DNA of 38,761 nt from Pseudomonas sp. GM84 (lineage in GTDB: Bacteria > Pseudomonadota > Gammaproteobacteria > Pseudomonadales > Pseudomonadaceae). Shown here piece after piece: positions 1-7,228 of the stretch. The translations under genes and the position numbers were made by a program. The stretch covers positions 1 to 38,761 of the forward strand of contig NZ_AKJC01000136.1 in NCBI RefSeq assembly GCF_000282535.1. Direction: 5' to 3'. Within the stretch, counting starts at the first letter, position 1. Each line of letters opens with the position of its first letter. The notes under the pieces are model-generated. The model did not search any database, was not told the origin of the DNA, and worked only from the letters and a program-made list of their open reading frames with translations.

Positions 1-873
1 CCCGCCAGCCGTTATCGGCTATTGAGGGGAGTGCTAAAGCAACTCTCCGGGCAAACCCTACCAATAACTCAACTAAATGAATATTTAGTGTAGTTAACCT
101 TTCGCAGAATAGCAAAGCAGAGAAGCGGAGGGTAACAGAGTCGAGGCGAATTGCAAATCTGTCCCTGGCCAGTCAAACAGTGGTGACTTCGCACACACCG
201 CTAGTCGGAGGTGGGGATGGATATAATATGAAATAAAGCTCTTCTAGGATCGCTCTCAACCCGGCTATCCAGACCGCTCTTGACGCGTCAGGCATGCCTC
301 ATAGGTAGTAAAGAAAGTTACAGCCGGCTGTTTCGATGACCACATCCAATGAATTGACTAGTTTTTTAAATTTTCCACTGATTAAAAACGCTCCAGTACC
401 TCTTAAGCACGGGGTCACAGCGGCTCCCGAAAAAAATAGCTTCTCGCACACACACATTTTCCACCGTTTCGACACGGTAGATATCCCTGTATCGCCCAGC
501 ATTCTCAGGATTATATCTCGTCATTCGCGAATTCAATCTTAACCCAAGACTAATAACAGGCATGACGCTGTAGCTATTGGCGCGGATAAATCCTCAACCC
601 TCGGTCAACCCCGCGCGATTCCAATTTGTTGTAATTTTTACTGCTTTTTCCAGCGATAAAAAAAGATAGCGCGCGCTGTCTAGCATGGACGCTGCGTAAA
701 TCAAAAGACCCATGCACCCAGGTGGCTATTTCCGATAACCCAGGTAGCCAGTGACCTTTTTCCAACATTTCAATTTAGGGGTTATCACTAGAGGGATGTC
801 GTTGAGGCAGTGTTATATCTCGGGATTTTGCAAATCGCGCGAAGCAACATCCACGTGAATGACCAAATTTTTC

Positions 874-922
874 GGCTAGAGCACCAGGCACCTCGCAGCC
901 TGGCGATTTGAGGTTCAAATCC
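874..922 (+). pseudogene. tRNA-like fossil (D-arm end, anticodon-like hairpin, T-arm box)
   Basis: GGCTAGAGCA (874-883) matches the second half of a tRNA D-arm. It is followed by a hairpin CCAGGC / GCCTGG (884-889 and 898-903) and then GGTTCAAATCC (912-922), a perfect T-arm box at nearly tRNA spacing. The anticodon-like loop is too long for a 7-nt loop on a 5-bp stem, the 5' D-stem strand is missing, the T-stem TGAGG/CCACT has two mismatches, and no acceptor stem pairs. It is therefore at best a dead tRNA fragment; chance resemblance remains possible. Confidence 0.25.
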
Positions 923-1006
923 ACTCGAATTTTTCCATTTTGTTTCCACTCAGAGCACGCCTTCGTGATTTTCCCAGATTCTCCGTCAGATCCATCGAGA
1001 GCCGTC

Positions 1007-1039
1007 TAGCATGTGCCTTACAGGCAACTCGGCATGCTA
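1007..1039. repeat. Inverted repeat / hairpin
   Basis: TAGCATG at 1007-1013 is complementary to CATGCTA at 1033-1039. Inside it, TGCC (1014-1017) can pair with GGCA (1023-1026). No T-tract follows on either strand, so this is not a standard terminator. The role is unknown. Confidence 0.4.
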
Positions 1040-1328
1040 AGAAATTTTGCACCCGAGATTTAGCAGATCTCGGGGAGGACATGAGCTTTGGCCCTTAAGG
1101 CGCTGATTGAATGAGGATTCCAAGCCTAGCTGGACGTTTTCCAATTTGTTGTCAATCGTCACAGATCGCGTGTGGTGAAATGTACCCTGGGTGTGGCTCA
1201 CGTGGAATATGCGAAGGTGCGCATAATGCATATTATGTTAAATCATGATTATGCTTAGCCTCGCTCTCTGCAAAGACTCATCCGCCTCGCAGTCATCACC
1301 CTGGACAACGAGAAACAGACCACTGGCC

Positions 1329-2219
1329 TCAGCGCCACATGATCGTTTCGCGTGCCACCTGCAGAAAAGCCCGCACCGCACCGTTGACCTCGTCATTGCG
1401 GCTGACCAGCAGCAGATCTGCTTGCTGCTCGATGCCGTCGAGCTGTCGATAGGCAACGCCCGGAATCTTCACCTGCAGCAGCGGTTCTGGTACCAGCGCC
1501 ACACCCAAGCCAGCGGCCACCAGCGCCAGCAGACTCAGGGTGCTGCCGGTACGGTGAACCTTGGGCTCGCGCCCCACTGCCTGGCGCAAGCTGCGCAGCA
1601 TGTTGTCATCGGCGCCGTGGGCGGCATAGACGATCAATGACGCTTCTCCGAGCATGCAAACCTGCAAGGGCTTGGCATCGACAAGCGGATGGCTGTCGGG
1701 CATAGCCACCAGCAGTGGCCAGGTACCGATACACTCGAAACACAGCGACTCATCGATCATCTGGCCGCCATGACTGGGGGCAAACCCGACATCCAGCTGC
1801 CCGGCCTGAATCGCTTCGACCTGCTGCTGCGGCGCGAGCTCACTCAGCACTACCTCGGCTTGCGGATACGCCGCATGAAACGCCCGCACGGCGGCCATTA
1901 GTCGCCCGCTGAACACGGCATTGCCGGCAAAGCCGATGCGTACTGTGCCCATCTCGCCGCGCATTGCCCGCTGCACGGTTTGCTGGGCGTGCGCGGCCTG
2001 CGCCAAGGTGCGCTGCGCCTCCGCATAGAACAGCGTGCCGGCCTCCGTCAGCTCGACCCGGCGGCTGGTGCGCACGAACAGCGGGCCACCTAGCTCTTCC
2101 TCCAGTGCACGTATCTGCATGCTCAGCGCCGACTGCACGATGTGCAGGCGCTTGGCCGCACGGCCAAAATGCGCCTCTTCAGCCACAGCCAGGAAGTAAC
2201 GCAGGTGGCGTAGCTCCAT
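1329..2219 (-). CDS. LysR-family transcriptional regulator
   Basis: About 296 residues, the usual LysR size. The N-terminal winged helix-turn-helix (roughly residues 1-60) has the typical series AEEAHFGRAAKRLHI, QSALSMQIRALEEELG and LFVRTSRRVELTEAG. A type-2 periplasmic-binding effector domain follows (about 90-290). Three in-frame ATGs lie at 2231, 2225 and 2219; I prefer 2219 because GGAG sits about 6 nt upstream and the protein then begins MELRHLRYFLAV, as most relatives do. It is divergent from the NTF2-like gene at 2329 with about 110 bp between them, the classic arrangement for a LysR protein and its target. It most likely senses a substrate or intermediate of the adjoining catabolic island (inference). 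The co-inducer is unknown. Confidence 0.93.
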   Translation of the reverse strand: MELRHLRYFLAVAEEAHFGRAAKRLHIVQSALSMQIRALEEELGGPLFVRTSRRVELTEAGTLFYAEAQRTLAQAAHAQQTVQRAMRGEMGTVRIGFAGNAVFSGRLMAAVRAFHAAYPQAEVVLSELAPQQQVEAIQAGQLDVGFAPSHGGQMIDESLCFECIGTWPLLVAMPDSHPLVDAKPLQVCMLGEASLIVYAAHGADDNMLRSLRQAVGREPKVHRTGSTLSLLALVAAGLGVALVPEPLLQVKIPGVAYRQLDGIEQQADLLLVSRNDEVNGAVRAFLQVARETIMWR

Positions 2220-2240
2220 CTTCATCTCCATTCATTTTTT

Positions 2241-2263
2241 ATGATCAATCATTCAGATCAATC
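2241..2263. promoter_or_regulatory. Candidate LysR operator in divergent spacer
   Basis: ATGATCAATCAT (2241-2252) is an interrupted palindrome with ATGAT/ATCAT arms. The octamer GATCAATC occurs at 2243-2250 and again at 2256-2263, 13 bp apart. Both sit between the LysR gene and the + strand genes it faces, where a LysR dimer pair would bind. The assignment is by position and symmetry only. Confidence 0.4.
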
Positions 2264-2328
2264 TATTTGAGTTTACTTCAGAACGGGAAGAAGCTTGGGC
2301 TGATTATCCATCCCAATGAGCGCTCGCC

Positions 2329-2904
2329 ATGCATAGCTACCTGGAAGACCGTCAGCAGATTACCGACCTCATCACTGGCTGGATCCACCGTGACCTTGGC
2401 CAATGGGAGCAACTGGCCGGGCTGTTCCATCCAGACGGGGTGATCGAGATCACCTGGTACGAAGGCCCGTTCACGGGGTTTATCGAAGGCTCGCGGCGCA
2501 TGGGCGCCTCGGACCTGCGCACCAAGCACCTGATCGGTACTCCCGTGGTACAGATCAATGGCAATCGCGCCATTGTCGAGACCAATGCAGTGATCGTTGC
2601 CGAGAATGTGCGCCTGGACCTGGGCTGCAGCGTGCACAACCGCTTCTATGACCTCGCAGAAAAGCGCGACGGCGTGTGGAAGCTGCTCAAGCGCCAGAGC
2701 ATCTATGACATGGGCGGTTTCACCTTCCCCAGCGGACCGGTGGCCATCGACGCGCAGGTGCTGAAGCGCTATCCGCGCGAGTATGCGCCCTTGGCCTACC
2801 TGCTGGAGAAAAGCGGCTTCCCGCTGAGCCGCACGTTCGCCACCCGCGGTAGCGAGCTGGAAAGCGCCATTCGCGAGAACGCACAGGCCTGGCTCGCCGC
2901 CTGA
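2329..2904 (+). CDS. SnoaL/NTF2-like protein
   Basis: The 191-residue product has an N-terminal NTF2-like cone fold (about 1-135), suggested by EDRQQITDLITGWIHRDLGQW, then LAGLFHPDGVIEITWYEG and a closing strand run WKLLKRQSIYDMGGF. A less typical C-terminal extension of about 55 residues follows. Family members act as small-molecule dehydratases, isomerases or hydrolases, or as non-catalytic ligand carriers. It heads a two-gene + strand unit with the alpha/beta hydrolase 48 bp downstream, divergent from the LysR gene. That suggests a role on an intermediate of the same pathway (inference). The ATG at 2329 has only a weak upstream purine run (GAGCG). The island holds a second, unrelated-looking NTF2-like gene at 5350-5727. 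Confidence 0.8.
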   Translation: MHSYLEDRQQITDLITGWIHRDLGQWEQLAGLFHPDGVIEITWYEGPFTGFIEGSRRMGASDLRTKHLIGTPVVQINGNRAIVETNAVIVAENVRLDLGCSVHNRFYDLAEKRDGVWKLLKRQSIYDMGGFTFPSGPVAIDAQVLKRYPREYAPLAYLLEKSGFPLSRTFATRGSELESAIRENAQAWLAA

Positions 2905-2952
2905 CATCCGATTACAGCGCCACAGACAAGAACAACAAGAGGAGCGAAACCG

Positions 2953-3831
2953 ATGTGCAAACAGGAATACGTTTTTCGCGGGCTTGGCATCTCGCTGTCA
3001 GGGCGCGGGCGAGTGCCCGAAACCGAGAGCATGGAGCCGCTTCCACTGATCGTGGCCATCCATGGCGGCACCTATAGTTCCCGATACTTCGACGTCCCGG
3101 GCCATTCGCTGCTGGATCGGGCCCAGGCGCAAGGGCTGCCCATCTTTGCCATCGACCGTCCGGGTTACGGTATCAGCGCCCCCTACGCCGCGCACGCCCC
3201 GAGCATTCTGGACAACGCGGAAATCCTCGACTCGGCCATTCAGGACCTGTGGCACAACTACCCGCACAACGCCAGCGGTATCGTCCTGATCGGTCATTCC
3301 ATCGGCGCGGCCATCAGCATCGCCATCGCTGCGCGGCAGCCTTCCTGGCCGCTGCTGGGTATCGCCCTTTCCGGCGTCGGGCTCGACCCGGTATCCGCCT
3401 CCAAGGACAAGTGGAACAGCGTGCCTGCGCAGCAGGCCTTGGTCAGCGTACCGCCCGAGGCAATGGATGGTTTCTTCTTCGGGCCGCCGGCCACCTACGA
3501 CCACGCCGTCATGCCCCAGGCCAGCCATGCCGCATGCTCCCCTGCCCCGCGCAGCGAGCTGGTGGACATCGGCATGCATTGGCCCAAGCAGGTCTACCGC
3601 CTGGCAGCGCAGGTGAAGGTGCCCGTGCATTACCGGCAACCGGAGTTCGAGCAGTTGTGGCCCGTCGATGAAGCCACTGTGCAGCGTTTTGCCCAAGCCT
3701 TCGTCAATTGCCCGGCCATGGACGCCGCACTGTTCCGGGACGCCGGCCATTGCATCGACTTTCACCGCATGGGCGAAGCGTTCCAGTTCCAGCAACTGGC
3801 CTTTGCCCGACGCTGCGTCGCCAGCGTGTAA
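2953..3831 (+). CDS. Alpha/beta hydrolase
   Basis: This 292-residue protein has an alpha/beta-hydrolase core. An HGG oxyanion motif lies at about residues 37-39, the nucleophile elbow GHSIGA places the catalytic serine at about 116, and DAGHCIDFH near the C-terminus supplies the likely catalytic histidine (about 266). It has no signal peptide, so it is cytoplasmic. GAGGAG lies just upstream of the ATG. It follows the NTF2-like gene in the same direction and ends at a strong terminator. In aromatic meta-cleavage pathways such hydrolases split the C-C bond of the ring-fission product, but esterases and lactonases share the fold. The C-C hydrolase role is inferred from the nearby extradiol dioxygenase. 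Confidence 0.88.
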   Translation: MCKQEYVFRGLGISLSGRGRVPETESMEPLPLIVAIHGGTYSSRYFDVPGHSLLDRAQAQGLPIFAIDRPGYGISAPYAAHAPSILDNAEILDSAIQDLWHNYPHNASGIVLIGHSIGAAISIAIAARQPSWPLLGIALSGVGLDPVSASKDKWNSVPAQQALVSVPPEAMDGFFFGPPATYDHAVMPQASHAACSPAPRSELVDIGMHWPKQVYRLAAQVKVPVHYRQPEFEQLWPVDEATVQRFAQAFVNCPAMDAALFRDAGHCIDFHRMGEAFQFQQLAFARRCVASV

Positions 3832-3847
3832 ACTGCGCAATTAATGC

Positions 3848-3881
3848 GGCCCTGGCAGTGCGAACTGCCAGGGCCTTTTTT
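3848..3881 (+). terminator. Rho-independent terminator after the hydrolase gene
   Basis: A perfect 12-bp stem (GGCCCTGGCAGT at 3848-3859 with ACTGCCAGGGCC at 3864-3875) encloses a GCGA (GNRA) tetraloop and is followed by six Ts. It lies 16 bp after the hydrolase stop. On the minus strand no T-tract follows the stem, so it is a good terminator only for + strand transcription. Confidence 0.88.
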
Positions 3882-3888
3882 ATCGGGT

Positions 3889-5250
3889 TCAGAAGTAGAG
3901 CAACGCTTCTACCATCGCGGTCAGCTGCGTGCGGTCACGGCCGCTGCCGAATGGGCGGTCATGTTCGCGCGCATCGAACCAGTCATAGCGCAGCTCTGGG
4001 CGTAGCGAGAGGTGCTGGCTGACGTCGTAGCGAAAACCAGTGGTGATCGCATTGAAGTCCCCGCGCGCAGTGGTCGTGGGGAACAGCGTGAAGCCGTCCG
4101 GGTCGCTGAAGTGCTCGCCGCGCACCGAGAAGGACAAGTTCGGCCGCACCTGATAGGTAAGCACCGCATTGGCGCCCCACCAATGCGCACCGTCGAAGCC
4201 TGGCCCGGTGACGATGTCGATGGTGCTCGGTTTGCCATCGCCCTCCTGACGGCCGTAAACCAGCTCCGCGCCCATCGACCAGCGCTCGTCGAAGCGGTGC
4301 CAACCGTTCAGAGAATGTTGCTGCCTGAGTTGGCCGTCCGGAGAAATCAGCCGTGAGGTCGGCGCTTGCACGTCCTTGACGCTGTGGTTCTCCTGATTGC
4401 CGACCATGAATTCATAGTCGACCCAGGTCTGCATGTCTGCCGTGCGCCAGCGCAGTGCACCGAACAGCGCCTTGTCGTCATTGTTGTCACGCAGGTTGCT
4501 CCAGCCTTGGGCCACGCCCAGTTCCACCCCCAACAGCCCATGCGGACTGTCGACCAGCCGGCTGCTGATCATCACGCCGCTGACGGTCACCAGGTTGCTG
4601 ACGAAGGCATAGGTGCGGCTGGCGAAAGGGTTGCGGGCCAGGCGGATATTCGGCGGAATCTCGTAGCCGAAGGCCGGGCCGAAGATGCCCGCCATCAGCG
4701 TGAAACCAGGCCCATAGGGCAGATAGGCGGTGGCGGCCAGGTTGGGCGTGGAGACAAAATTCTGCCTGTCGCGCCGGGCTTTTTCAGTGTCATCGTCACC
4801 AGGCGAGTTCACACCCCAATGCATGTCCCAGCCAAAGGCCCTGGAGAACTGGGCGTTGCGCCCGTACAAGGTCTCGAAGGTGAAGCCGAAGTCCGCCGTG
4901 TCCGGTGCGGGGCCAGGCAAGGGCGTGATGCGCGGGATGAAGTTGGCCTTGAGCGGCTTGTCGACGAAAAGATGCAGGCTACCCAACTCGAAGCCTTCAT
5001 CGGAGAAACCACTGATTGGCAGGTTGCTCAGGCCGTCGCGGCGCTCATCGGATGTTGAGCGGTTGTTGCGCGAGTAGCCGATGTCGAGCAGGAAAGAAGT
5101 GCTGATGCCGTACTCTCGTTGCAGGCTGTCGCCAAACAGGCTGCGAAACAAGGAGCCTTCGGCGGGCTCGTCGGCCGGTTCGGCATGGCAGTCGACTATC
5201 GCGAAGGCGGCCAGCACCGCACCCAGCGTTTTCACCCGGATGTTGTTCAT
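3889..5250 (-). CDS. Outer-membrane beta-barrel (porin-like) protein
   Basis: 453 residues. An N-terminal signal peptide (about 1-23, ending DCHA before EPADEP) leads into alternating amphipathic strands rich in aromatic residues, and the chain ends in LLYF, the C-terminal aromatic signature recognised by the BAM machinery. It resembles the OmpL/BBP2-type or phenol-MetA-like barrels often found in aromatic catabolic clusters, but I cannot fix the family. It is the last gene of the long minus-strand operon, 99 bp after the NTF2-like gene; an 8-bp hairpin lies in that gap. The likely role is uptake of the hydrophobic or aromatic substrate across the outer membrane (inference). Confidence 0.8.
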   Translation of the reverse strand: MNNIRVKTLGAVLAAFAIVDCHAEPADEPAEGSLFRSLFGDSLQREYGISTSFLLDIGYSRNNRSTSDERRDGLSNLPISGFSDEGFELGSLHLFVDKPLKANFIPRITPLPGPAPDTADFGFTFETLYGRNAQFSRAFGWDMHWGVNSPGDDDTEKARRDRQNFVSTPNLAATAYLPYGPGFTLMAGIFGPAFGYEIPPNIRLARNPFASRTYAFVSNLVTVSGVMISSRLVDSPHGLLGVELGVAQGWSNLRDNNDDKALFGALRWRTADMQTWVDYEFMVGNQENHSVKDVQAPTSRLISPDGQLRQQHSLNGWHRFDERWSMGAELVYGRQEGDGKPSTIDIVTGPGFDGAHWWGANAVLTYQVRPNLSFSVRGEHFSDPDGFTLFPTTTARGDFNAITTGFRYDVSQHLSLRPELRYDWFDAREHDRPFGSGRDRTQLTAMVEALLYF

Positions 5251-5316
5251 GGATATGGACTCTTGTTGTTGTTTTGTGTCGTGACTGGAAAAAGTGGTCC
5301 CGGCGTCCCTGCCGGT

Positions 5317-5336
5317 GCAGGCCGTGGCCGGCCTGC
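5317..5336 (-). other. Intercistronic hairpin before the outer-membrane gene
   Basis: GCAGGCCG and CGGCCTGC pair perfectly around a TGGC loop between the NTF2-like gene and the barrel gene. No T-tract follows directly on the minus strand; a TTTTT run lies about 20 nt further on. It may modulate relative expression of the barrel gene or be neutral. Confidence 0.35.
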
Positions 5337-5349
5337 GTACTGGCGAAGG

Positions 5350-5727
5350 TCAGGTGTTGGTGGCCTGGAAGGCACACTGGCGCCAAGCGCCTTCGCTGCG
5401 TATCCAGACCTGGGTGGCGTAGGCTTTCATCAGCCGCTTTTCACCGCTCTCGCGCAAGACGATGGCCTGCTCCAGGTGGCCACTGGCGATGGCCGTGTCG
5501 CCGTGCACTCGCACATTCATGTCTGCGCGCTCGACCCTGAGAAAGTCGATGTGCTGGGCGACCATTTCCAGGTACTGCGCCTTATCGTCCACCTTGCCGG
5601 TGGCGTGGACATGCACCAGGCGATCGTCCATCAACCCCGCCAGGGCTTGCAGGTCGCGAGCTACCAGGGCTCGGCAGCGTTCGCGTTCCAGGCGCAGGAT
5701 TTCCTCTCGGATCGGCTCAACCTGCAT
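5350..5727 (-). CDS. NTF2-like / DUF4440-type small protein
   Basis: 125 residues. The N-terminal helix REEILRLERERCRALVARDL, then LAGLMDDRLVHVHATGKVDDKAQYL and the closing strands ending ATQVWIRSEGAWRQCAFQATNT, match the single-domain NTF2-like (DUF4440/SnoaL) pattern. The ATG at 5727 lies inside the end of the FAH gene (11-bp overlap), with GGAGG just upstream, so translation is probably coupled. It may be a dehydratase, isomerase or binding protein for a pathway intermediate. The exact function cannot be read from sequence. Confidence 0.82.
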   Translation of the reverse strand: MQVEPIREEILRLERERCRALVARDLQALAGLMDDRLVHVHATGKVDDKAQYLEMVAQHIDFLRVERADMNVRVHGDTAIASGHLEQAIVLRESGEKRLMKAYATQVWIRSEGAWRQCAFQATNT

Positions 5728-6601
5728 GACCACCCTCCTCCACGCGCTCGGCACGCACCACGTTCTCGATCGCGCCCAGGCCATCGATCTCCACGCGTAC
5801 CCGATCGCCTTCGCGCAGCCAGTGCGGCGGTGTGAAGCCGACACCCACACCACCCGGCGTACCGGTGTAGATCACATCGCCGGGCTCTAGAGTCATAACC
5901 CGAGACAAGTGTTCAATCTGCTGGTAGCAGTCGAAGATCAGCTCGCAGGTGTTGGAATCCTGGCGCTTCTCACCGTTGACGAAACAGCGAATGCCCAACG
6001 CGTGCGGGTTGCCCACCTCGTCCGGGGTCATCAGCCAAGGGCCAAAGGGCGCGTGTCCGTCGAACGATTTGCCAAGCACGAATTGCGACGTGCGAAGCTG
6101 CCAGTCGCGCACGCTCACGTCATTGCCCACGCAGTAGCCGAAGATCATCTGCGGCGCCTGCTCGCGGGTGACGTGGCGGCAACGCTTGCCTATCACGAAG
6201 ACCATCTCGGCCTCGTAGTCGAGTTGTTCCGACACCAGCGGTAGGTCAATGGCCGCATAAGGGCCGTTGGCCGACGTATTCATCTTGGCGAACCACAGCT
6301 GGTCGGCCGGCGTGGCCATGCCGGATTCGGCAACGTGATCGGCGTAGTTCAGGCCAATGCCGAGAATCTTGCCGGGGCGCGGCACAGGGGCCAGCAGCGT
6401 CACCTCGTCGAGGCGAAAGTCCACCGGCTGGATCTGCGCCAGGCGCCGCAACGGTTCCTGCCAGAACTGCCATTCGCCGATCAGCCCGAGCATGTCGCGC
6501 GGCGCGGCGCAAAGGTGATCGGCGACGCGGATCACCCCATCGTCCGTCACGATACCGATGCCCTCGAGGCCGCCAGGGGTTTTGAAAGTGCACAGCTTCA
6601 T
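5717..6601 (-). CDS. Fumarylacetoacetate hydrolase (FAH) family protein
   Basis: 294 residues. An N-terminal beta domain is followed by the FAH catalytic domain from about residue 75 (ILGIGLNYADHVAESG). Metal-binding and active-site signatures are present: DYEAEMVFVIGK, FGYCVGNDVSVRDWQ, GKSFDGHAPFGPW and GDVIYTGTPGGVG. Family members hydrolyse acylpyruvates such as fumarylpyruvate, or decarboxylate, tautomerise or hydrate diketo acids with Mg2+ or Mn2+. The ATG at 6601 is chosen because GAGGAG sits 6 nt upstream; a start 18 bp earlier is less likely. It lies 10 bp after the dioxygenase stop. In this context it most plausibly splits a ring-fission product to a 2-oxo acid such as pyruvate (inference). 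Confidence 0.9.
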   Translation of the reverse strand: MKLCTFKTPGGLEGIGIVTDDGVIRVADHLCAAPRDMLGLIGEWQFWQEPLRRLAQIQPVDFRLDEVTLLAPVPRPGKILGIGLNYADHVAESGMATPADQLWFAKMNTSANGPYAAIDLPLVSEQLDYEAEMVFVIGKRCRHVTREQAPQMIFGYCVGNDVSVRDWQLRTSQFVLGKSFDGHAPFGPWLMTPDEVGNPHALGIRCFVNGEKRQDSNTCELIFDCYQQIEHLSRVMTLEPGDVIYTGTPGGVGVGFTPPHWLREGDRVRVEIDGLGAIENVVRAERVEEGGHAG

Positions 6602-6611
6602 GCGTATCTCC

Positions 6612-7205
6612 TCATCCAAGCAAGGTGCGGGTACCGGTACCGGCGGTCCCCAGGCGGCACAGTTCGGCTTCGCTGGCGCCTCCTAACCACAACTCGACCA
6701 TGGTGTCAGGGTCGAACTCGAGGCCGATCGGGTCATTGGCGAAGGTTTCGCTGTGGAAGAACGCTGCGGCGTCGGCGGCTTCGCTGAAGTTGTCCACCTG
6801 CAGCTCGATGTCGTTGCCTTCCGGGTCGCGGAAATACAGCGAGGTGGTCGGGCCGTGATTGATGCACCAGTAAGGGCGGATGCCCTCCTCCTTCAGGCGC
6901 AGGTAAGTACGCAGCAGGTCGTCGATGCGCGTGTAGCTGTAGGCGATGTGGTGCACGCCGGTGACTTCGTCGGACTTCGGCGGCAGGTGCGGCATGTTGA
7001 AAAACGCCAGGCGGTGATGCTCGTCGTCATAGGTGATGAAGGTGAGGATTTCGTCCTCGAACACCAGATCGGCCTGGAACAGCTTGCGGTACCAGTCGAC
7101 CATGGCCTTGCGATCGGCGCAGCGGAACACCAGGTGCGCCATTTTCATCGGCACTACGCGCTCGCCTTCGGCGATGGTTGCGGTGCGGGTGTGGGAAACG
7201 CTCAT
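6612..7205 (-). CDS. VOC-fold, extradiol-dioxygenase-like protein
   Basis: 197 residues. One vicinal-oxygen-chelate module is visible with the three metal ligands of type I extradiol dioxygenases: His in KMAHLVFRCAD, His in GVHHIAYSY and Glu in GNDIELQVD. Bacterial type I extradiol dioxygenases usually have two such modules (about 290-310 residues), so this is a compact single-module form. AGGAG lies before the ATG at 7205. It overlaps neither neighbour, with a 23-bp gap from the E2 gene. The expected reaction is oxygenative cleavage of a catechol or hydroquinone made by the flavin monooxygenase upstream. Glyoxalase-like isomerase or binding roles are alternatives. Confidence 0.85.
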   Translation of the reverse strand: MSVSHTRTATIAEGERVVPMKMAHLVFRCADRKAMVDWYRKLFQADLVFEDEILTFITYDDEHHRLAFFNMPHLPPKSDEVTGVHHIAYSYTRIDDLLRTYLRLKEEGIRPYWCINHGPTTSLYFRDPEGNDIELQVDNFSEAADAAAFFHSETFANDPIGLEFDPDTMVELWLGGASEAELCRLGTAGTGTRTLLG

Positions 7206-7228
7206 TTCGGTTCTCCTTTTTCTTGTTG

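Larger units (their letters stand above)
1..1328. other. Gene-poor AT-richer stretch, no convincing CDS
   Basis: No reading frame here is longer than about 70 codons and none shows a domain, a ribosome site or a codon pattern like the neighbouring genes. The composition is visibly richer in A and T than the rest of the window. It contains a tRNA-like fossil (874-922), a hairpin at 1007-1039 and a small palindrome at 7-20 (AGCCG-TTAT-CGGCT). This could be the decayed edge of an island or an intergenic spacer; nothing else can be supported. Confidence 0.6.

Noticed and set aside
1..1328. Several 60-70-codon frames in the AT-richer left end
   Set aside because: All short, mutually overlapping on both strands, without ribosome sites or recognisable content.
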